Shown here piece by piece: positions 7,595 to 10,147 of a stretch of DNA of 10,147 nt. The notes beneath the pieces were generated by a model. That model saw only the letters and a program-made list of their open reading frames with translations. It made no database searches and was not told the origin of the DNA. The stretch is from Gammaproteobacteria bacterium (GTDB taxonomy: Bacteria; Pseudomonadota; Gammaproteobacteria; Tenderiales; Tenderiaceae). The DNA is taken from assembly GCA_027001525.1 (NCBI GenBank), contig JALTMR010000498.1, positions 1-10,147 of the forward strand. Direction: 5' to 3'. The first letter of the stretch is position 1. Each line of letters opens with the position of its first letter. The translations under genes were made by a program, and so were the position numbers.

Positions 7595-7609
7595 CCGGCA
7601 CAGGGCCGG
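7575..7609 (+). repeat. GC-rich hairpin spanning the FGGY kinase stop codon
   Basis: CTGGCCC (7575-7581) can pair with GGGCCGG (7603-7609, one G-U). Alternatively, a shorter stem CCGGC (7595-7599) pairs with GCCGG (7605-7609) immediately after the TAG. No T-run follows, so termination is not supported. The rest of the 129-base gap to 7723 is GC-rich, with a possible long-range pairing ACCCC (7626-7630) with GGGGT (7661-7665). I see no promoter or recognisable RNA in it. Confidence 0.35.
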
Positions 7610-7723
7610 AAATGAATAGCCAGAAACCCCAAGCGCCAGGGAATCCGTCGCAAGCCGGGCGGGGTATGCTGAGGAACGCCGGAATCGGGACTTAAGCCAA
7701 CCAAGGACCACTGTTCAGAGCCA

Positions 7724-8491
7724 ATGGATGCACCTATCTTAATCGCCCATCGTGGCTATGCGAAACGTTATCCCGAAAACACACTGGTGGCACTGGAGGC
7801 GGCCTTTGAGGCGGGTGCCGACTGTGTGGAATTTGACGTTCAATTTACCAATGACGGCGTCCCCGTTCTTCTGCACGACGCCAACCTGAAACGCACCACC
7901 GGCACCAACAAACGCATTTTCAGTATCGATGCTGAAAAGCTCGACACCATTGTTGTCAACGAGGCGAAAAAGCAGCCAAAGAAGTTTTCGCACGTCGGTA
8001 TCCCTTCTCTGGCGTCGGCCATCGATTTATTGCAAAGGTGGCCTCAGGTGCGCGCCTTTGTGGAGGTGAAGCAGGAGTCTCTGGATGCTTACGGGATAGA
8101 AAAGGTCGTCAAGGCCGTGGCCGGGATCTGCTCACCGGTCATCGATCGCTGTGTGCTGATTTCCTACGACCTCCTCTCTCTGCGATGCGCCCGCGCCATG
8201 GGGTTTGAAGCCATCGGCTGGATTTTAAAAACTTACGATGATGAAACGCTGTCTCAGGCCACGGAACTGGCCCCGGATTACCTGTTCTGTAACCACACCA
8301 AACTCCCTGACGGTATCGAGGCGGTGTGGCAAGGCCCCTGGCAGTGGGCCTTTTATGAGGTGACTCAGGCAAAGACCGCGTCTAAACTGGCCAGACTCGG
8401 TGCAGATTATGTCGAGACCATGGCCGTGGCAGAGATGCTTGGCAACAAGGCCCTCAGGAGCAGACGTTGCGTTGACGAACAGAACCTATGA
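7724..8491 (+). CDS. Glycerophosphodiester phosphodiesterase (UgpQ-like, cytosolic)
   Basis: A 255-residue TIM-barrel enzyme that hydrolyses glycerophosphodiesters (for example glycerophosphocholine) to glycerol 3-phosphate and an alcohol. The catalytic signature of the GDPD family is intact: H9-R10-G with P-E-N-T at 17-20, E36-x-D38, and H51-D. A later F-V-E-V-K strand supplies the third metal-binding acid and the lysine. Length fits the short bacterial cytosolic type (E. coli UgpQ 247) rather than the periplasmic GlpQ, and there is no signal peptide. ATG 7724 is the only start that keeps the I-A-H-R-G strand near the N-terminus. Its ribosome binding site is weak (AAGGA at 7703-7707 is rather distant). 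Its product is the substrate of the overlapping downstream GlpD, so the pair forms a phosphodiester to dihydroxyacetone phosphate route. No ugp transporter lies in the window. Confidence 0.92.
   Translation: MDAPILIAHRGYAKRYPENTLVALEAAFEAGADCVEFDVQFTNDGVPVLLHDANLKRTTGTNKRIFSIDAEKLDTIVVNEAKKQPKKFSHVGIPSLASAIDLLQRWPQVRAFVEVKQESLDAYGIEKVVKAVAGICSPVIDRCVLISYDLLSLRCARAMGFEAIGWILKTYDDETLSQATELAPDYLFCNHTKLPDGIEAVWQGPWQWAFYEVTQAKTASKLARLGADYVETMAVAEMLGNKALRSRRCVDEQNL
8456..8460 (+). promoter_or_regulatory. Ribosome binding site for the TTG start of the GlpD-like gene
   Basis: AGGAG lies eleven bases before TTG 8472, inside the 3' end of the phosphodiesterase gene. It supports a TTG start that gives an N-terminus of only a few residues before the flavin-binding strand, as usual for GlpD. 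The in-frame ATG at 8400 would create an unlikely 24-residue extension. Confidence 0.5.
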
Positions 8492-9656
8492 CCTGGTTAT
8501 TATTGGCGGTGGCATCCACGGCGCGGGGGTTGCCCAGGCAGCCGCTGCGGCGGGTTATTCCGTTCTCCTTCTGGAGCAAGATGCCCTGGCGGCGGGCACC
8601 TCCAGCCGCTCCAGCAAACTTATCCACGGCGGTCTGCGCTACCTTGAGAGCGCGCAATTCGGTCTGGTGCGCGAGTGCCTGCATGAGCGGGCTTTGTTGT
8701 TAAAACTGGCCCCTGCGCTGGTCAGGCTCCAACCGTTTTTTCTTCCCATCTACAAACACACCCAGCGTCGCCCCTGGCAGATACGCACCGGCCTGTCTCT
8801 TTATGCCGCGCTAGGGGGGCTGGAGGAGGAGGCGCTGTTCCGGCAGGTCGCGCGACACGAATGGGACGCGCTGGACGGCCTCTCCACCAGTGGACTGCAA
8901 AAGGTCTATTGCTACTTCGACGGCCAAACCGATGACGCGGCCCTCACCCGCGCCGTGATGCACTCCGCCCAGGCGTTGGGTGCGGAACTGGCGATGCCTG
9001 CCCGATTCGTCAACGCTGAAATCACGAAAAGTGGCTGCGTGATTCACTACACCCGTGGCGCGAAAGAGCAGATATGTCACGCCAGGTTGATGGTCAATGC
9101 CGCCGGCCCCTGGGCCAATCGGGTACTGGAGAAGACCACTCCCCAGGTGCGCCCACTGACGATGGACCTTGTTCAGGGCACCCATATCATTGTTGAGGGC
9201 CAGCTCAGCCAGGGCATCTACTATGTGGAAGCGCCGCAGGACCGGCGAGCCGTTTTTGCTATTCCCTGGAAGGGGAAAACAATGGTGGGCACCACGGAAA
9301 CCCTCTATCCGGGTGACCCCGCCGATGTGGTGCCGCTACCGCAAGAGGAGGACTATCTGTGCGAGGTGCTGGGAACCTACTTCCCCCGATACAAGGGCAT
9401 TACACGACACCATATTGATGGGGCCTTTGCGGGGCTGAGGGTATTGCCCCACACCCGGGGCACGGCCTTCTCGCGGCCCCGTGAGACGATCTTCCACGCA
9501 GATGACCCTGCCCATCCGTCTGTGGCCACCATCTACGGCGGTAAACTGACGGCCTACCGGCTCACCGCCGAGAAATTCATCCACCGCTTCGCCACCGCCT
9601 TACCTGCACGCCAGGCCCGGGCGGATACTCGCACACTACCGCTCACCCCGGTCTGA
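8472..9656 (+). CDS. glpD: FAD-dependent glycerol-3-phosphate dehydrogenase/oxidase, short form
   Basis: A 394-residue flavoprotein of the GlpD (DAO) family, which oxidises glycerol 3-phosphate to dihydroxyacetone phosphate at the cytoplasmic face of the membrane and reduces quinone. The dinucleotide-binding motif G-G-G-I-H-G-A-G is at 12-19. The GlpD-specific G-T-S-S-R-S-S-K-L-I-H-G-G-L-R-Y-L-E is at 42-59. N-A-A-G-P-W-A-N follows from 209, and Y-G-G-K-L-T-A-Y-R is at 355-363, with K358 at the position of the E. coli active-site lysine. The protein stops about 30 residues after this motif, so the C-terminal helical domain of the roughly 500-residue E. coli enzyme is missing. Sequence after the stop shows no continuation in another frame, so this is a genuine short form rather than a frameshift. 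The TTG start overlaps the phosphodiesterase gene by 20 bases, implying coupling. Confidence 0.88.
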   Translation: MTNRTYDLVIIGGGIHGAGVAQAAAAAGYSVLLLEQDALAAGTSSRSSKLIHGGLRYLESAQFGLVRECLHERALLLKLAPALVRLQPFFLPIYKHTQRRPWQIRTGLSLYAALGGLEEEALFRQVARHEWDALDGLSTSGLQKVYCYFDGQTDDAALTRAVMHSAQALGAELAMPARFVNAEITKSGCVIHYTRGAKEQICHARLMVNAAGPWANRVLEKTTPQVRPLTMDLVQGTHIIVEGQLSQGIYYVEAPQDRRAVFAIPWKGKTMVGTTETLYPGDPADVVPLPQEEDYLCEVLGTYFPRYKGITRHHIDGAFAGLRVLPHTRGTAFSRPRETIFHADDPAHPSVATIYGGKLTAYRLTAEKFIHRFATALPARQARADTRTLPLTPV

Positions 9657-9731
9657 TAATTATTTGTGGTTGAGAGCCCTGCCCGGATTAATCGCTTGAT
9701 CGAGAGGGGTTCCTGTCACCCCCAAAGCCAG

Positions 9732-9737
9732 TAAAAT
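9732..9737 (+). promoter_or_regulatory. Possible -10 box of a promoter for the aldolase gene
   Basis: TAAAAT sits 38 bases before the aldolase start in the most AT-rich gap of the window (9657-9775). A weak TTCCTG (9710-9715) lies 16 bases upstream as a possible -35. A short GGGGT/ACCCC inverted repeat is at 9706-9720 and lacks a T-run, so no terminator is clear after the glpD-like gene. Weak evidence overall. Confidence 0.22.
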
Positions 9738-9775
9738 AGCTTCCTCTTACTAATACAAGAAGACGATGGAGCATT

Positions 9776-10147
9776 ATGGAAAGCCTCTGGAACGATGACG
9801 AAGCAAAGCAATATGAGGACGACCTCGGCTTGCGAGTCTACACCTCTCGCCTGCTGGGCAGAGATGCCTCTTTAGTACTGCACGGTGGCGGGAATACCTC
9901 CGTCAAAATCAGCGAGAAAAATATTCTTGGCGAAGAAGAAACGCTGCTCTACGTCAAAGGCAGCGGCTGGGATCTGGAGACCATCGACCGCCCCGGTTTT
10001 GCCCCGGTGCGCCTTGATCATCTGCTGAAACTGGCTGAGCTGGAAAGCCTGAGTGACCCGGAAATGGTCAATGAGTTGCGCACTCACATGACGGTGGCCA
10101 ACGCACCGACACCTTCGGTCGAAGCCATTCTCCATGCCACCCTGCCC
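9776..10147 (+). CDS. Class II aldolase, N-terminal part, of bifunctional aldolase/short-chain dehydrogenase type (3' end outside window)
   Basis: The frame opens at ATG 9776, with GGAG at 9768-9771, and stays open for 124 codons to the end of the window. The visible part begins M-E-S-L-W-N-D-D and contains H36-G-G-G-N-T-S-V-K (36-44), the substrate/phosphate-binding loop of class II aldolases. Then come V-K-G-S-G-W-D-L and F-A-P-V-R-L-D, and near the edge P-S-V-E-A-I-L-H-A, which leads into the zinc-site region. This pattern matches the N-terminus of proteins annotated as bifunctional aldolase/short-chain dehydrogenase, in which a C-terminal Rossmann domain follows. The family includes the rhamnulose-1-phosphate aldolase/lactaldehyde dehydrogenase RhaEW, but many members have unknown substrates. 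The zinc histidines and any dehydrogenase domain lie beyond the window, so the fusion is inference. Family aldolases split phosphorylated ketoses or sugar acids, often to dihydroxyacetone phosphate and an aldehyde. Confidence 0.8.
   Translation, partial: MESLWNDDEAKQYEDDLGLRVYTSRLLGRDASLVLHGGGNTSVKISEKNILGEEETLLYVKGSGWDLETIDRPGFAPVRLDHLLKLAELESLSDPEMVNELRTHMTVANAPTPSVEAILHATLP

Noticed and set aside
7595..7723. Cobalamin or cyclic-di-GMP riboswitch (fragments like CACAGGGC and GGGAATCCG)
   Set aside because: Only short fragments agree; the conserved cores and the required helices are absent or misplaced.
8400..8471. Upstream ATG start for the GlpD-like protein
   Set aside because: It lies within the phosphodiesterase gene and would add 24 residues before the flavin-binding strand, which is atypical; TTG 8472 gives the usual N-terminus.
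9657..9775. Intrinsic terminator after the GlpD-like gene
   Set aside because: The only stem (GGGGT/ACCCC at 9706-9720) is five pairs long and has no following T-run.
9640..9775. Frameshift truncating the GlpD-like gene
   Set aside because: The sequence after the stop is AT-richer and has no reading frame resembling the GlpD C-terminal domain.
1..10147. CRISPR arrays, tRNA genes, insertion sequences, prophage or defence genes
   Set aside because: I saw no regularly spaced repeats, cloverleaf structures, terminal inverted repeats with transposase, or defence-type domains on either strand.

Overview
The window is GC-rich bacterial DNA, densely coded, with every supported gene on the + strand. 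Gene content and the very close match of GlcD to the enterobacterial type suggest a proteobacterium, probably a gammaproteobacterium. No rRNA, tRNA, transposase, phage gene or CRISPR array is visible, so the exact taxon cannot be fixed. Nothing looks recently transferred: GC-rich coding is even across the genes.

Layout. The 3' end of a phosphoketolase-type gene (1-546) is followed by a strong hairpin and then a four-carbon acid sugar kinase of the DUF1537 family (648-2009). Next comes the three-subunit glycolate oxidase glcD-glcE-glcF (2071-5983), with glcD and glcE overlapping by an ATGA. Then follows a glycerol/glycerophosphodiester block: a glycerol-kinase-like FGGY kinase with a TTG start (6104-7594), a cytosolic glycerophosphodiester phosphodiesterase (7724-8491), and a short FAD-dependent GlpD-type glycerol-3-phosphate dehydrogenase, also with a TTG start and overlapping the previous gene (8472-9656). 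The window ends inside a class II aldolase gene (9776 onward) that resembles the aldolase half of bifunctional aldolase/short-chain dehydrogenases.

How the genes fit together. All of them handle C2-C5 sugar phosphates, sugar acids or polyols. Glycolate oxidase turns glycolate into glyoxylate. The phosphodiesterase releases glycerol 3-phosphate from deacylated phospholipids, and GlpD oxidises that to dihydroxyacetone phosphate. The FGGY kinase would supply a phosphorylated polyol or ketose. The class II aldolase makes or splits such compounds, typically giving dihydroxyacetone phosphate plus an aldehyde. The DUF1537 kinase phosphorylates an unidentified sugar acid, and the phosphoketolase yields acetyl phosphate. 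A single salvage pathway, for example sugar acid or polyol through kinase and aldolase to a triose phosphate plus a C2 fragment burned by GlcDEF, is an inference from proximity only.

Most unusual points: the FGGY kinase has substitutions at several positions that bind glycerol and nucleotide in E. coli GlpK; the GlpD lacks the C-terminal domain; the DUF1537 kinase sits directly before glcDEF; and there are hairpins in two leaders (a 20-nt inverted repeat before the kinase, and one covering the glcD Shine-Dalgarno). No stretch over 300 bases lacks a gene; the four longest gaps (101-129 bases) are described individually.
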